A stretch of DNA of 32,494 nucleotides from a virus: the IMG/VR virus record IMGVR_UViG_3300035670_000844, positions 1-32,494 of that record; one strand, written 5' to 3'. The translations under genes and the position numbers were made by a program. The notes beneath the pieces were generated by a model. The model saw nothing but the letters and a program-made list of their open reading frames with translations, was not told where the DNA came from and searched no databases. Shown here in pieces: positions 8,235-16,684 of this stretch (position 1 is its first letter; each line of letters starts with the position of its first letter).

Positions 8235-8611
8235 CCATCCACAACCTTGGCTCCAAGACCACGATCCTGGGTCTGCTCCGCAACGACGTTGTGGCTGCTA
8301 CCGGGACTGGCTCTGCTATTGATCTGCAGGGCTATGAAGGCGACATGGCTGTGCTGCTGGACGCCGAAGCCGGCGGTGCTGGCATCACTTACGCCGTGAA
8401 GCTGACCGAATCCGACACCTCCGGCGGTACTTACACCGACGTGACTGGTGGTGGCTTCACTACCACTGCCGCCAACACTGCTTCGCTGCAGAAGATCTAT
8501 GTGAACGTCACCAATCTGAAGCGCTACGTCAAGGTCTCCGTGACCGTGGCTGGTGGTTCTGGTGCTGGTGCTGTTGCTGTGATCGGTTTGGCCTCGGCTA
8601 AGTACGGCTGA
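8231..8611 (+). CDS. Putative capsid decoration/stabilisation protein
   Basis: This 126-residue, beta-rich protein (AVLLDAEAGGAGITYAVKLTES ... VNVTNLKRYVKVSVTVAGG) is preceded by a strong ribosome-binding site (GGAGGG at about 8218-8223). Like the capsid domain it uses a narrow set of preferred codons (GCT, CTG, ACC, GGT, AAG), which points to a very abundant structural protein. Its place two genes after the capsid fits a head decoration protein. No family motif was recognised, so the role is inferred from position and codon use. Confidence 0.7.
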   Translation: MTIHNLGSKTTILGLLRNDVVAATGTGSAIDLQGYEGDMAVLLDAEAGGAGITYAVKLTESDTSGGTYTDVTGGGFTTTAANTASLQKIYVNVTNLKRYVKVSVTVAGGSGAGAVAVIGLASAKYG

Positions 8612-8613
8612 TC

Positions 8614-8892
8614 ATGGCGATCACGGAGGATCTGGATATCTTCTTGGCGGACTTTGGCGTTAGCTGTACGGCTGGCGCCACTACCGCCAATGGGATCCTG
8701 GACATGCCTAGCCAGGTGATCAGCGATGGGATGGTGCTCACCACCGACTACACGCTGACCGCCAGAACCTCTGCATTTGGCAGTCTCATCCGCGGCGACT
8801 CGATCACCGTGGATGGGACTGCTTACACCGTCCGCGAGACGATGCTCATCGACGATGGCAAGTTCGTCCAGCTCGGGATTCAGAAGACATGA
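8614..8892 (+). CDS. Head-tail joining protein (gpFII-like)
   Basis: This 92-residue protein begins ITEDLDIFLADFGVSCTAG and ends with a strand pattern ITVDGTAYTVRETMLIDDG followed by VQLGIQ. That is the layout of small FII-type attachment proteins that sit below the portal connector and accept the tail. Position, two genes after the capsid and just before the terminator-like gene region, supports this. The start follows the previous stop by two bases; the stop overlaps the next ATG (ATGA). Confidence 0.7.
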   Translation: MAITEDLDIFLADFGVSCTAGATTANGILDMPSQVISDGMVLTTDYTLTARTSAFGSLIRGDSITVDGTAYTVRETMLIDDGKFVQLGIQKT

Positions 8893-9527
8893 GCGGTCCT
8901 TTTAAGGTCAATACACGCAGTCAGTGGTCAGCGCAGAATCCTGTGCTGATGGCAGGAGAGCCTGGCCTTGAAAGTCAGACCAGCAACCTAAAGATTGGTG
9001 ATGGCAGAACGGCATGGAACACGCTGCCGTATTTCAGCGGTCCTGGTTATTGGGGATCGTTTTGGGATACAACGTCGCAGACGGCAACAGCTAATACGCC
9101 AACCACGATCTTGCTCCGCAAGAACGATCTGGATAACCGTGGCGTGAAGGTGATCTCAGATAGCCGGATCACGGTTGACCATCCGGGTGTGTATAGCTTC
9201 ACCTTCTCGATCCAGTTCACCAATACCGACACGCAGATCCATGATGTGAACGTCTGGCTGCGGAAGAACGACAGCGGCAGCAGTGGGGATGTAGCTGATA
9301 GCGATAGCAGGTTCAGCATCACAGCAAGCCATGGCGGTATTGCTGGCAATGTGATCGGTACTGTGAACTTCGTGCTGAAGCTGGCTGCTACGGACTACAT
9401 CGAGCTGATGTGGACGACCAGCAATGCGTTGGCCTATATCCATGCCGAGGCTGCGCAGACCAGTCCGTTCACGCATCCAGGGATTCCGGGCATCATTTGC
9501 ACAGTGGTGCAGGTGGCATCGGCATGA
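8889..9527 (+). CDS. Fibre-like structural protein with C-terminal jelly-roll-like domain
   Basis: Residues ~7-50 (NTRSQWSAQNPVLMAGEPGL, then LKIGDGRTAWNTLPY) match the short N-terminal attachment domain seen in phage fibres and hyaluronidases, and the same segment opens the tail fibre at 17178. Residues ~55-212 form a C1q/TNF-like beta domain (SQTATANTPTTILL, ITVDHPGVYSFTFSIQF, VNVWLRKND, ELMWTTSNAL, HAEAAQTSP), a pattern common in aquatic phages. The unusual point is its place between head-tail joining and tail-terminator genes, which suggests a head or neck decoration (whisker) rather than a tail-tip fibre. It overlaps its neighbours by 4 bases on each side. Confidence 0.7.
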   Translation: MSGPFKVNTRSQWSAQNPVLMAGEPGLESQTSNLKIGDGRTAWNTLPYFSGPGYWGSFWDTTSQTATANTPTTILLRKNDLDNRGVKVISDSRITVDHPGVYSFTFSIQFTNTDTQIHDVNVWLRKNDSGSSGDVADSDSRFSITASHGGIAGNVIGTVNFVLKLAATDYIELMWTTSNALAYIHAEAAQTSPFTHPGIPGIICTVVQVASA

Positions 9528-9952
9528 CAACACGCCGCGAGTCGATTCTTGCTCGGATTGAAACGGTGCTTGCTGGCACCACGGGCGTTAGCACGCGGAT
9601 CTATCGCAGCCGGGTAGAGCCGCTCAGTAGGGGCGAAAGCCCGGCCATTGTGATTGAGCCGGTACAAGATCAGGCCGAGCAGAACACCAGCCTGCCGACG
9701 CTGGACTGGAGCCTGACGGTACGGATCGCGGTGATCGTGCGTGGCAACGTGCCAGATCAGGTGGCTGATCCGACCATCGAAAGCCTGCACAGCAAGCTGA
9801 TGGCGGATCTGACGCTGAACGGCTATGCCATTGATGTGCAACCGCAGTCGGTTAATTTTGAGATGGTCGAAGCTGACCAGCCGGCTGGTGTGATCAGCTG
9901 CGATTACTTGATCCGGTATCGCACCAGTGTTACTAATCTGGCCAGTGCATAG
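9524..9952 (+). CDS. Putative tail terminator/completion protein (gpU/Z-like)
   Basis: This 142-residue protein has the mixed pattern of tail terminators: an N-terminal helix (RRESILARIETVLAG), a strand with TRIYRSRVEPL, a central LDWSLTVRIAVIVRG segment and a C-terminal SCDYLIRYRT strand. It precedes the tail tube gene, as expected for gpU/Z-type proteins that close the tail tube. The start ATG at 9524 overlaps the previous stop (ATGA). The assignment rests on order and secondary-structure pattern rather than on a diagnostic motif. Confidence 0.6.
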   Translation: MTTRRESILARIETVLAGTTGVSTRIYRSRVEPLSRGESPAIVIEPVQDQAEQNTSLPTLDWSLTVRIAVIVRGNVPDQVADPTIESLHSKLMADLTLNGYAIDVQPQSVNFEMVEADQPAGVISCDYLIRYRTSVTNLASA

Positions 9953-9960
9953 TGGCTACT

Positions 9961-10122
9961 ATGGTGGATGAATACCAAGGGCAAGGCGGCTCGTATCTGC
10001 TGAACCCGAAAACCGGCAAGCGCAAGCTCATTGAGCGAACCGAGCCGGCGCAACCACTCAACGCTCAAGTCGAGGAACTAAGCGATGGCTCTGCTGACCC
10101 GGAAGCGCCTGCTGCTCGCTAA
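9961..10122 (+). CDS. Small conserved-type tail-module protein (53 aa)
   Basis: A short frame starts at the ATG at 9961, eight bases after the terminator stop, and overlaps the tail tube gene by 38 bases. The protein begins MVDEYQGQGGSYLLNPKTGK and continues RKLIERTEPAQP. The YxGQGGSY-x-NPKTGKR pattern recurs in tiny genes next to tail tube genes of siphoviruses, which makes this a likely real gene. The function is unknown. Confidence 0.65.
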   Translation: MVDEYQGQGGSYLLNPKTGKRKLIERTEPAQPLNAQVEELSDGSADPEAPAAR

Positions 10123-11020
10123 GGCAGAAGCGACATATGGCACCGACAGCACTCCCGCTGGCACCGATGCGGTGCTGGTGCGTGAGATGGAAATCACCCC
10201 GCTGCAAAGCGACACGGTAGAGCGTGAGCTGATCCGCCCCTACCTTGGCGCTTCGCAAACGCTGCTGGCCAATACTCGGGTTGAGATCACTTTCCAAGTT
10301 GAGCTTGCCGGCTCTGGTACTGCAGGCACCGCGCCTCAATTTGGCTCGATCCTGAAGGCTTGCGGTTTCAGCGAAACCGTTGTGAGCAGCACCAGCGTCA
10401 CCTATGCGCCGGTGAGCAGCAGCTTCAGCTCGGTCACCCTCTACTACAACGTGGATGGTGTTCGCCACAGACTGACCGGCTGCCGGGGCAATTTCACGCT
10501 CAACGGAACCGTGGGCGAGATTCCGTACATCGAGTTCACGATGACGGGCATCTACAACGCACCGACCGACACGGCGCTGCCTGCCGCCACCTACACCAAC
10601 CAGGCTGTTCCGCTGGTGTTCAAGGATGGCAACACCAGCAGCTTCCAACTGCTGAGCTATGCCGGCTGTCTGCAATCCATTGAAATGGACATGGGCAATG
10701 AGGTTGCCTACCGCGAGCTGGTCGGCTGCACCAAGGAAGTGCTGATCACCAACCGCAACGTGACCGGCAACGTGATGATGGAGGCGGTGGCGCTGGCCAG
10801 CAAGAACTACTTCACGGCCGCCCTGTCGGACAGCACGCTTGGCAACCTGCAGTTCACGCACGGCACCACCGCCGGCAACATCGTCACGGTGAGCAGCAGC
10901 ACCATCGACATTGGCGATGTGAGCTACGACGATCAGGATGGCATCACGATGCTTTCGATCCCGGTGGTTGCAGTTCCGACTACTGCAGGCAATGATGAGG
11001 TGAGCATCGTCTTCACCTGA
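10085..11020 (+). CDS. Major tail tube protein
   Basis: This 311-residue protein would polymerise into the tail tube. It begins MALLTRKRLLLAKAEATYGT followed by STPAGTDAVLV, a common opening of tail tube proteins, and then shows beta-rich segments (RVEITFQVELAGSG, GNFTLNGTVGEIPYIEFTMTG). It lies just before the chaperone frameshift pair and tape measure, which is the usual position. A GAGGA site precedes the start ATG at 10085. The length is larger than lambda gpV (246), leaving room for an added C-terminal domain. Confidence 0.85.
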   Translation: MALLTRKRLLLAKAEATYGTDSTPAGTDAVLVREMEITPLQSDTVERELIRPYLGASQTLLANTRVEITFQVELAGSGTAGTAPQFGSILKACGFSETVVSSTSVTYAPVSSSFSSVTLYYNVDGVRHRLTGCRGNFTLNGTVGEIPYIEFTMTGIYNAPTDTALPAATYTNQAVPLVFKDGNTSSFQLLSYAGCLQSIEMDMGNEVAYRELVGCTKEVLITNRNVTGNVMMEAVALASKNYFTAALSDSTLGNLQFTHGTTAGNIVTVSSSTIDIGDVSYDDQDGITMLSIPVVAVPTTAGNDEVSIVFT

Positions 11021-11026
11021 TCCTGC

Positions 11027-11407
11027 ATGGCATTTGTTCTTAAGCAATCTCCGACCTACAAATGGCCGGTAAGCTTCCGTGTGCCGACCGATGGCGGCAA
11101 ATACGAGAAGCAATCGTTCGACGCTGAGTTCAAGCGCCTGCCGCAGTCCCGGATCAACGAAATCCAGTCCGAGGTTCAGGCACGCCTGAAGGCTGCGGAG
11201 AAGGGTGAGTCGAGCGAGGGCGAGATCAGCGACATCTCGATTGCTGATGAGGTGCTCGCCGGTTGGGAGGGGATCGTAGATGATGAGGGCGATGAGATCC
11301 CCTACAGCGCCACCAGCAAAGCGCAGCTACTGAATGTGCCGATGATGGCTGGTGCAATCATCGAGTCCTACTTCGACAGCGTGGTGGGTAAGAAGACAAA
11401 AAACTGA
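11027..11407 (+). CDS. Tail assembly chaperone, short form (gpG-like)
   Basis: This 126-residue protein is the zero-frame product between tail tube and tape measure. It begins MAFVLKQSPTYKWPVSFRVP, has an acidic middle (EKGESSEGEISDIS) and ends KKTKN at a slippery heptamer. Lambda gpG occupies the same position and binds the tape measure before tube assembly. The role here follows from position, acidic character and the frameshift signal. Confidence 0.85.
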   Translation: MAFVLKQSPTYKWPVSFRVPTDGGKYEKQSFDAEFKRLPQSRINEIQSEVQARLKAAEKGESSEGEISDISIADEVLAGWEGIVDDEGDEIPYSATSKAQLLNVPMMAGAIIESYFDSVVGKKTKN

Positions 11408-11727
11408 TCGAGGCTGCGCGTTACTGGCTGAAAGGCGGCGTAATTGACCAGACCGCTGAAGACGCTGCAGCCTTTGGCATTGAAATTGATCTGCCGAAGC
11501 AGCCGGACTATTTCGAGGTGGATCCTGATGCGTGGCCTGCAGTGCAGCTATTCCTGCGCTGTCAGACGCAATGGCGTAGCGGTCCGGCTGGATTGATCGG
11601 GCTGGACTATTTAGCGGTTGAACTGGCCTCTAGACTGTATGGAGCAACAGATCTAGCGGCCATGCTGGAAGACATCCAGGTGATCGAGGGCGAGATCCTG
11701 CTAGCAGTGCACGAGAAGGCGAAATAA
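11027..11727 (+). CDS. Tail assembly chaperone, -1 frameshift fusion (gpGT-like)
   Basis: At the heptamer A_AAA_AAC (11398-11404) a -1 slip would carry ribosomes past the short-form stop into the overlapping frame, which stays open to the TAA at 11725-11727. The fusion has about 233 residues, 107 of them after the shift. The added part starts LIEAARYWLKGGV and contains DPDAWPAVQLFLRCQTQWR and GLIGLDYLAVELASRL, matching the DUF1799-type tail proteins found in the T position. No separate start with a good ribosome-binding site exists for this segment; the only nearby one is a GTG at 11518 that would cut off the front of the domain. The tape measure starts two bases later. Confidence 0.88.
11398..11404 (+). 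promoter_or_regulatory. Programmed -1 ribosomal frameshift site A_AAA_AAC
   Basis: The seven bases are phased as A|AAA|AAC in the chaperone frame, the canonical X XXY YYZ slip signal, and the zero-frame stop TGA follows immediately (11405-11407). After slipping, reading resumes at CTG 11404-11406. I could not identify a convincing downstream pseudoknot by eye. Confidence 0.9.
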
Positions 11728-11729
11728 CG

Positions 11730-13481
11730 ATGGCACTGAACATGGATGCTGCCGTCAAGATTCGGGCCACGGTTGATGGCCTGACGGAGATTCTTGGCTT
11801 GAACAAGGCGCTTGGTGGCACTGAGAAGCAGGCAAAGGAAACCAGCGGTGCATTAGGCAGGCTGCGTACAGCTACCAGCGGACTGAGCGGTGCATTGGGC
11901 GGCCTGGTGCCTGCTGTTGGCATTGCGGGCTTGGCGGCACTGGGCAAGCGCAGCATCGATGCAGCTGACAACCTAAATGACCTGAGCCAGCGCACTGGCG
12001 TTGGCGTTGAGAATCTGAGCAAGTTTGGAGCAGCTGCGGCTGACAGTGGCAGCAGCATCGAAGAGGTATCGAAGGCAATGGGCCGCCTGTCAAAAGGCAT
12101 TGCGGATCCGGCATCGAAGACCAATGAGGCGTTGAAGTCGATCGGCGTCAGCTCGACGGATGCACAGGGCAAGATCCGCGGCGTTGATCAGATCATGCTG
12201 GATTTGGCTGATCGGTTCTCAAAGATGCCTGATGGCGCGCAGAAGACGGCGTTGGCGATGGAGCTATTTGGCAAATCAGGCATGAACCTGATCCCGATGC
12301 TTAACCAAGGCCGTGATGCGCTGGGGCAGTATTCCGCGACCATCGACACGCAGATGGCGCAAGCTGCAGACAAGTTCAACGATGCGTTGAACGCTATCGC
12401 TCGCTCCGTGGCTGGCCCGTTTAACCAAGCCATCACGGCGCTGCTGCCGTTCATCACTCAGCTGGCGCAGGGGATTGCCGGATTGGCGCAGTGGTTCTCG
12501 GGCCTGCCCGCTCCGCTGCAGAACATCGTGGCAATTATGGGTGGCCTGACTGCAGCGTTCATTGTGCTGGCGCCTGCGATTACGGCATTGGTTTCAGTGC
12601 TGACGCTGGTGGGCCCATTGTTCACGGGCATCGCTGCTGCACTGGTCAGTATCCCCGCCTTGATCGCCGGCTGGGCTGGTGCGATCGCACCGTTGATGGC
12701 GGCATTGGCTCCGCTCGGCCAGCTGCTGCTGGCGATCTTTAGCGGCCCCGTGGGTTGGGTGGCGTTGCTGGTGGCTGCTGGCGTGGCGCTGTACGCCTTC
12801 CGTGATCAGATCGCACAGGCGTTTGCTGCTATCGGCCAAGTGCTGCAGCAGGCTGCGGCTGGCTTCAAGATCGTGTTCATCGATCCGGTCGCCAATGCAC
12901 TCAAGGCAATGGTGGATGGCATCAAATCGCTGTTCTCTAGCCTGGCTCAGGCACTGGCGGCACCCTTCACCGCCGCGGCCAACATGATCAAGGGCGTGGT
13001 CAACGGCATCATCGGCGGCATTGAGCGTGGCATCAACGGGGCCATTTCGGCGCTCAACCGCATGATCGCTGGTGCCAATGCTGCGCTATCGCGGCTTCGG
13101 TTGCCAAGCATCCCGACTATCCCCACCGTTACGTTGCCTCGTTTCGCTGAGGGTGGTGTAGTTAGCGGCCCGACCGTGGCAATGGTCGGTGAGGGCGGCG
13201 AGCCGGAATACATCGTGCCGCAGTCCAAGGCTGCAGGATTTGCCGCCAACTGGATGGCCGGCCGCCGTGGCGCTGCCGCGATTCCGCGCTTCGCTGAGGG
13301 TGGTGTGGTGATGCCTAGCACTGCCCAGGTGAGCATCCAGACCGGGCCTGTCACGCAGATGAATGGCACCAACTATGTCACCACGCAGGATCTTGGCCGC
13401 GCCGTGCAGTTCGGCGTGCAGCAAACGCTGGATCTGATCCGCAATGACATCGGCGTGCGCGGCTCGCTGGGGATGGGCTGA
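11730..13481 (+). CDS. Tape measure protein
   Basis: This protein sets the tail length and is ejected with DNA. The N-terminal ~170 residues are a coiled, Ala/Gly/Ser-rich region (ALGGTEKQAKETSGALGRLR ... IDAADNLNDLSQRTGVGVE ... AMELFGKSGMNLIPMLNQ), the common opening of TMP domains. Residues ~225-365 contain long hydrophobic stretches that could span membranes. The end has the typical FAEGGVVSGPTVAMVGEGGE-PEYIVP segment, and PRFAEGGVV occurs twice (about residues 469 and 520). At 583 residues it predicts a short tail of about 87 nm, using the usual 0.15 nm per residue. It follows the chaperone pair. Confidence 0.93.
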   Translation: MALNMDAAVKIRATVDGLTEILGLNKALGGTEKQAKETSGALGRLRTATSGLSGALGGLVPAVGIAGLAALGKRSIDAADNLNDLSQRTGVGVENLSKFGAAAADSGSSIEEVSKAMGRLSKGIADPASKTNEALKSIGVSSTDAQGKIRGVDQIMLDLADRFSKMPDGAQKTALAMELFGKSGMNLIPMLNQGRDALGQYSATIDTQMAQAADKFNDALNAIARSVAGPFNQAITALLPFITQLAQGIAGLAQWFSGLPAPLQNIVAIMGGLTAAFIVLAPAITALVSVLTLVGPLFTGIAAALVSIPALIAGWAGAIAPLMAALAPLGQLLLAIFSGPVGWVALLVAAGVALYAFRDQIAQAFAAIGQVLQQAAAGFKIVFIDPVANALKAMVDGIKSLFSSLAQALAAPFTAAANMIKGVVNGIIGGIERGINGAISALNRMIAGANAALSRLRLPSIPTIPTVTLPRFAEGGVVSGPTVAMVGEGGEPEYIVPQSKAAGFAANWMAGRRGAAAIPRFAEGGVVMPSTAQVSIQTGPVTQMNGTNYVTTQDLGRAVQFGVQQTLDLIRNDIGVRGSLGMG

Positions 13482-13981
13482 TGGCTGCTTACGACATCAT
13501 GTGCTTTTTGGAGTATTACTCCGACCGCACCAACGTTGAATCGGGCGGCCTGCGTACACCAACAAGGCAGTGGCAGAACTTTTACCAAGAGGCGCAGACG
13601 TTAAGCGTTGATGCCAATGTGGCAGGTACTTATGCTTATTTGGCGTTTGATGTGAATGGCTTTGGCTCGACAGCCGCGGCCAGCATCAACGATCTGAGCA
13701 TCAATGCTGCTGCGACCGCTGACTTGGTGGACATCACCGATGCAGCCATTGCAGCCGACAACCTCGTGATCGCGTCGCTCTACATCCAAGATGCAGGCGA
13801 GGATTCCTTCGATGGCGCCAGCGCGCAGCTGATCAGCCGCTACATCGGCAGCATTGAAGGTGCCAGCTTGAGTGATCAGGAAATCAACTGGAAAGTCAAC
13901 CCTGCGATTAACAAGCTGAAATCTCAAGTGCCGACTCGTAAAATCACGGCAGACATGGTGACCAGGCAGCAAGGGCAATGA
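13481..13981 (+). CDS. Minor tail protein, tail-tip module
   Basis: This 166-residue protein follows the tape measure with a one-base TGATG overlap. It starts MAAYDIMCFLEYYSDRTN, has an Ala/Asp-rich centre and ends with a block containing SRYIGSIEGASLSDQEI and KVNPAINKLKSQVPTRKI. Proteins with this ending are found between tape measure and tip protein in related siphoviruses. It may be a distal tail or hub component; the exact role is not recognised. Confidence 0.65.
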   Translation: MAAYDIMCFLEYYSDRTNVESGGLRTPTRQWQNFYQEAQTLSVDANVAGTYAYLAFDVNGFGSTAAASINDLSINAAATADLVDITDAAIAADNLVIASLYIQDAGEDSFDGASAQLISRYIGSIEGASLSDQEINWKVNPAINKLKSQVPTRKITADMVTRQQGQ

Positions 13982-14208
13982 CAGAAGCCATCCTTGCCAC
14001 TGGGATCACTGCCACCTGCGCCGATGGTTCGGTGCATGACGATGTGATCATGCGCCTAGTAGATGGGCGGGTCGTTTATCAAACGCCAGATAGCGAACAT
14101 CTTTGCGGTGACTGCTGTGTAAAGCTGCTTGATAATGCTCGTTTTGTTGCACCGCCTGGCTTGATTGCTCAGGCGATTGAGCAATATCGCAAACAGGAGG
14201 CTGGGTGA
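13978..14208 (+). CDS. Small tail-module protein with Cys cluster
   Basis: This 76-residue protein is translationally coupled on both sides: ATGA with the previous stop and TGATG with the next start. It has a strand-rich start (ILATGITATCADGSVHDDVI) and a LCGDCC cluster near residue 43 that could bind metal or form disulfides. The function is unknown. Its position suggests a tip-assembly role. Confidence 0.65.
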   Translation: MTEAILATGITATCADGSVHDDVIMRLVDGRVVYQTPDSEHLCGDCCVKLLDNARFVAPPGLIAQAIEQYRKQEAG

Positions 14209-16313
14209 TGGCAAAGCCACCATTGACACCAGAAGAAGCACGATTCCAGCTGCGGGCTGAAAGCCCTGGCCAAGGCGAACCACGAATGGATGGCACCCGC
14301 CCTGGCGAAACAAGAGTTTTGTTTGCAAATGTTGGTGGATTTATCTACAACAGATCAGAGATCCTAGAAGCTGCATCTCGTTCAACACCAGAACCAGCTG
14401 CTCAAGTCGGCAATAGCTCATCCCGCAGTGATGCTGCAATCGAGAAAAGCAAGAAGCCGCAGACCGAGATTGCAAAGCAGCAGGTAGTTTCACAGGCTGG
14501 CGATACGGTGCCGATTGTGTTCTGCAAGCGCAGCGGTGGCATCGGCGGAACATGGGTACAGCCGCCGTTGGTGAAGACTGGCTCGATTGATTTTGTCGGG
14601 CAGTTTTTGTATGCCATCAGCCAAGGGCAAATGGTGAGCAGCCCAGTGAAGCACTACGCCTGGGTGGGCTCGAACAACATCAAGTTCCTAGCCAATAGCG
14701 CATCCATCACGCTCACGCACTACTACTCCTCCGCTGCAGCGATGGAGGCGACACCCAATGCCTGCCCGATCACAAGCGGCAAAATCTTTTGTGATCTGAA
14801 CTCGTACTCCTATCTGCAACCACTTTGGGGTACTGGTGGCTATACCGAGCGCGAGGCTGATTACAGCCAGTTTTACGGCGCAGTTAGCGTCATTACCCGT
14901 GGCAGTGGCGATACAACGAACTCGGTCATCAGTATTCCAAACGCAAGCCTTGGCGTTTATGACAACAAAACCGGCAGTGACGTCACTTCAACTTATTGGT
15001 CTTATTTAGGCATCAATCCGGCATCAACTACCACGGTCCTTAATGCAGTCCTTGGTGGTGGTGGCGCTATCATCGGCGGCAACGCAGTCGGAACTATTGA
15101 GCGTTTTCCAACCACAGGTTGGACTGCCCCTGATCCAAACTATTTCACGAATTTCGGCGCGACGGGTCCGGTCACTTACGTCTACGGCAGCGGCACGCTA
15201 AACAATCAAATCAACCCCGCCAATCCAGCAAGCACTGGCACCCTGACTGGTATTCAATACGAGATCCAACTCAGCCCATACGCAGATCCGGCCGCTCCGC
15301 CAAGCACTGCTGATTACACAACTTTTGCCGACATCACGTTCCTGCAGATCACAGGCAACATCTACGATCCGCCCGATTCCGGTTCTTACCCAACGACCAC
15401 GCGGCAAATCTCGCTGTTCTACGAAAACGGCACCACCGTTGATCTTTACAGCGGCGGGTTAGTCAGCGGCGTTTATGCCACAGGTGCTAGCAATCAGTTT
15501 GTTGACCTGGCGATGTACCTGTTCACGCTGATGAAGCGTGCCAGCGGTGCTAGTACCAATGCGTTGGCTGCGCCGATTGACGTGAGCAACCTGCAGACAC
15601 TGGCGACGTTCTGCACTAACACCGGCCTGTTCTTCAACGGCATCATCGAGCAGTCGGTCAATACGATCGACTACATCAGCAAGACTGCGCCATATTTCCT
15701 ACTGTCATTTGTCTCAAGCAATGGCCGCTACAGCCTGCAGCCGCTGCTGCCGCTGAACGCCAGCAATGGAATCAAGGTAACGGCACTTACGCCTGCGTTC
15801 ACCTTCACCGAAGACGACATCCTGCCTGGAAGCTTTCAGAAGGAATACATCGACGCTGATCAGCGCCGTGCTGTGAACATCTCCTTGGTATGGCGTGAGG
15901 CTGATCCGTTGACCATCGGCATCCAGCGGACAACCACTGTGCGGTATCCAGGCACTGATGCCAACGCACCGACGCAGCAGTACGACATGACGGACTTCTG
16001 CACCTCAGCTGCTCATGCCACCATCTATGGCAAGTATGAGCTGGCACGGCGGAAGTATTCAGTTCACACGATCAGCTTCTCGACGGCTCTGCTGACCACC
16101 AGCTTGATCCCCACGCAGATCATCAAAGTGCAGCGTCAGCGGATTGATAGCCGCGGCGATAACCGCACCGAAATTGAGTGGTATCAAGTGACCAGCGTGA
16201 AGCACAGCAGCGCAGGCATCACCAGCATCAGCGCCAGCCAGTTTCCAGTCGATGGCAGCGACATTGCCAGAATCAGCAATGAAGTGGTGAACGGTACGTT
16301 TGAGGTGATCTGA
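14208..16313 (+). CDS. Tail tip/host-specificity protein (gpJ position)
   Basis: This 701-residue protein is in the place of the central tip or hub protein. The start is the ATG at 14208, seven bases after a perfect AGGAGG (14195-14200). Residues ~85-150 contain a recognisable block (AGDTVPIVFCKRSGGIGGTW, VQPPLVKTG, LYAISQG) typical of J-like tip proteins in aquatic siphoviruses. A variable Thr/Ser/Gly-rich middle follows, then a hub-like domain near the end (DILPGSFQKEYIDADQRRAV, FCTSAAHATIYGKYELARRK). It is shorter than lambda gpJ (1132), and receptor binding may be done by the separate fibres downstream. A hub without receptor contact is an alternative. Confidence 0.75.
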   Translation: MAKPPLTPEEARFQLRAESPGQGEPRMDGTRPGETRVLFANVGGFIYNRSEILEAASRSTPEPAAQVGNSSSRSDAAIEKSKKPQTEIAKQQVVSQAGDTVPIVFCKRSGGIGGTWVQPPLVKTGSIDFVGQFLYAISQGQMVSSPVKHYAWVGSNNIKFLANSASITLTHYYSSAAAMEATPNACPITSGKIFCDLNSYSYLQPLWGTGGYTEREADYSQFYGAVSVITRGSGDTTNSVISIPNASLGVYDNKTGSDVTSTYWSYLGINPASTTTVLNAVLGGGGAIIGGNAVGTIERFPTTGWTAPDPNYFTNFGATGPVTYVYGSGTLNNQINPANPASTGTLTGIQYEIQLSPYADPAAPPSTADYTTFADITFLQITGNIYDPPDSGSYPTTTRQISLFYENGTTVDLYSGGLVSGVYATGASNQFVDLAMYLFTLMKRASGASTNALAAPIDVSNLQTLATFCTNTGLFFNGIIEQSVNTIDYISKTAPYFLLSFVSSNGRYSLQPLLPLNASNGIKVTALTPAFTFTEDDILPGSFQKEYIDADQRRAVNISLVWREADPLTIGIQRTTTVRYPGTDANAPTQQYDMTDFCTSAAHATIYGKYELARRKYSVHTISFSTALLTTSLIPTQIIKVQRQRIDSRGDNRTEIEWYQVTSVKHSSAGITSISASQFPVDGSDIARISNEVVNGTFEVI

Positions 16314-16684
16314 TGGCAACCTTTCCAAGCCTTGAACCTGCCAGCCGTCAGATCAGCTTCGGTGATTACCCGCAGTTGGTCTACACCGGCACCAGCGGCG
16401 TCACGGTCAGATTCCTGCAAGGCACGGATCGAGTGAATCAGCTGCTCAAGCTGGGCTTCACCTATTTGAGCGAGACGCAGATGTACCTGATCCTTGATCA
16501 CTACAACGGCCAGGAGGGGACGCTGTTGCCATTCGATCTGCCCGCTCAAGTCTGGGCAGGCTTCACCACTGCGCCGATTGGCGTTGAATATGAGTGGCGC
16601 TATGCCAGCGAGATCAGCATTGATCAGGCGGCGCCGCTCACCTACAACGTGGATGTGGAGCTGATCTCGGTGATTGCGCCATGA
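16313..16684 (+). CDS. Minor tail protein, tandem paralogue A
   Basis: This 123-residue protein contains a beta pattern with RVNQLLKLGFTYLSETQMYL, ILDHYNGQEGTLLPF and a closing TYNVDVELISV. The next gene encodes a protein of the same plan, so the pair is probably an old duplication. Proteins like this sit beside tip proteins and may be adaptor or tip-ring components (gpM/gpL region). The start overlaps the previous stop (TGATG). Exact function unknown. Confidence 0.65.
   Translation: MATFPSLEPASRQISFGDYPQLVYTGTSGVTVRFLQGTDRVNQLLKLGFTYLSETQMYLILDHYNGQEGTLLPFDLPAQVWAGFTTAPIGVEYEWRYASEISIDQAAPLTYNVDVELISVIAP

Noticed and set aside
10058-11113. Minus-strand open frame of about 350 codons opposite the tail tube
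   Set aside because: Antisense to a clear tail tube gene in a tight rightward operon; the product is His- and Arg-rich without domain pattern.
11398-11407. A possible sequencing error breaking one long chaperone gene
   Set aside because: The exact slippery heptamer in phase, plus the G/GT position before a tape measure, explain the frame change as programmed.
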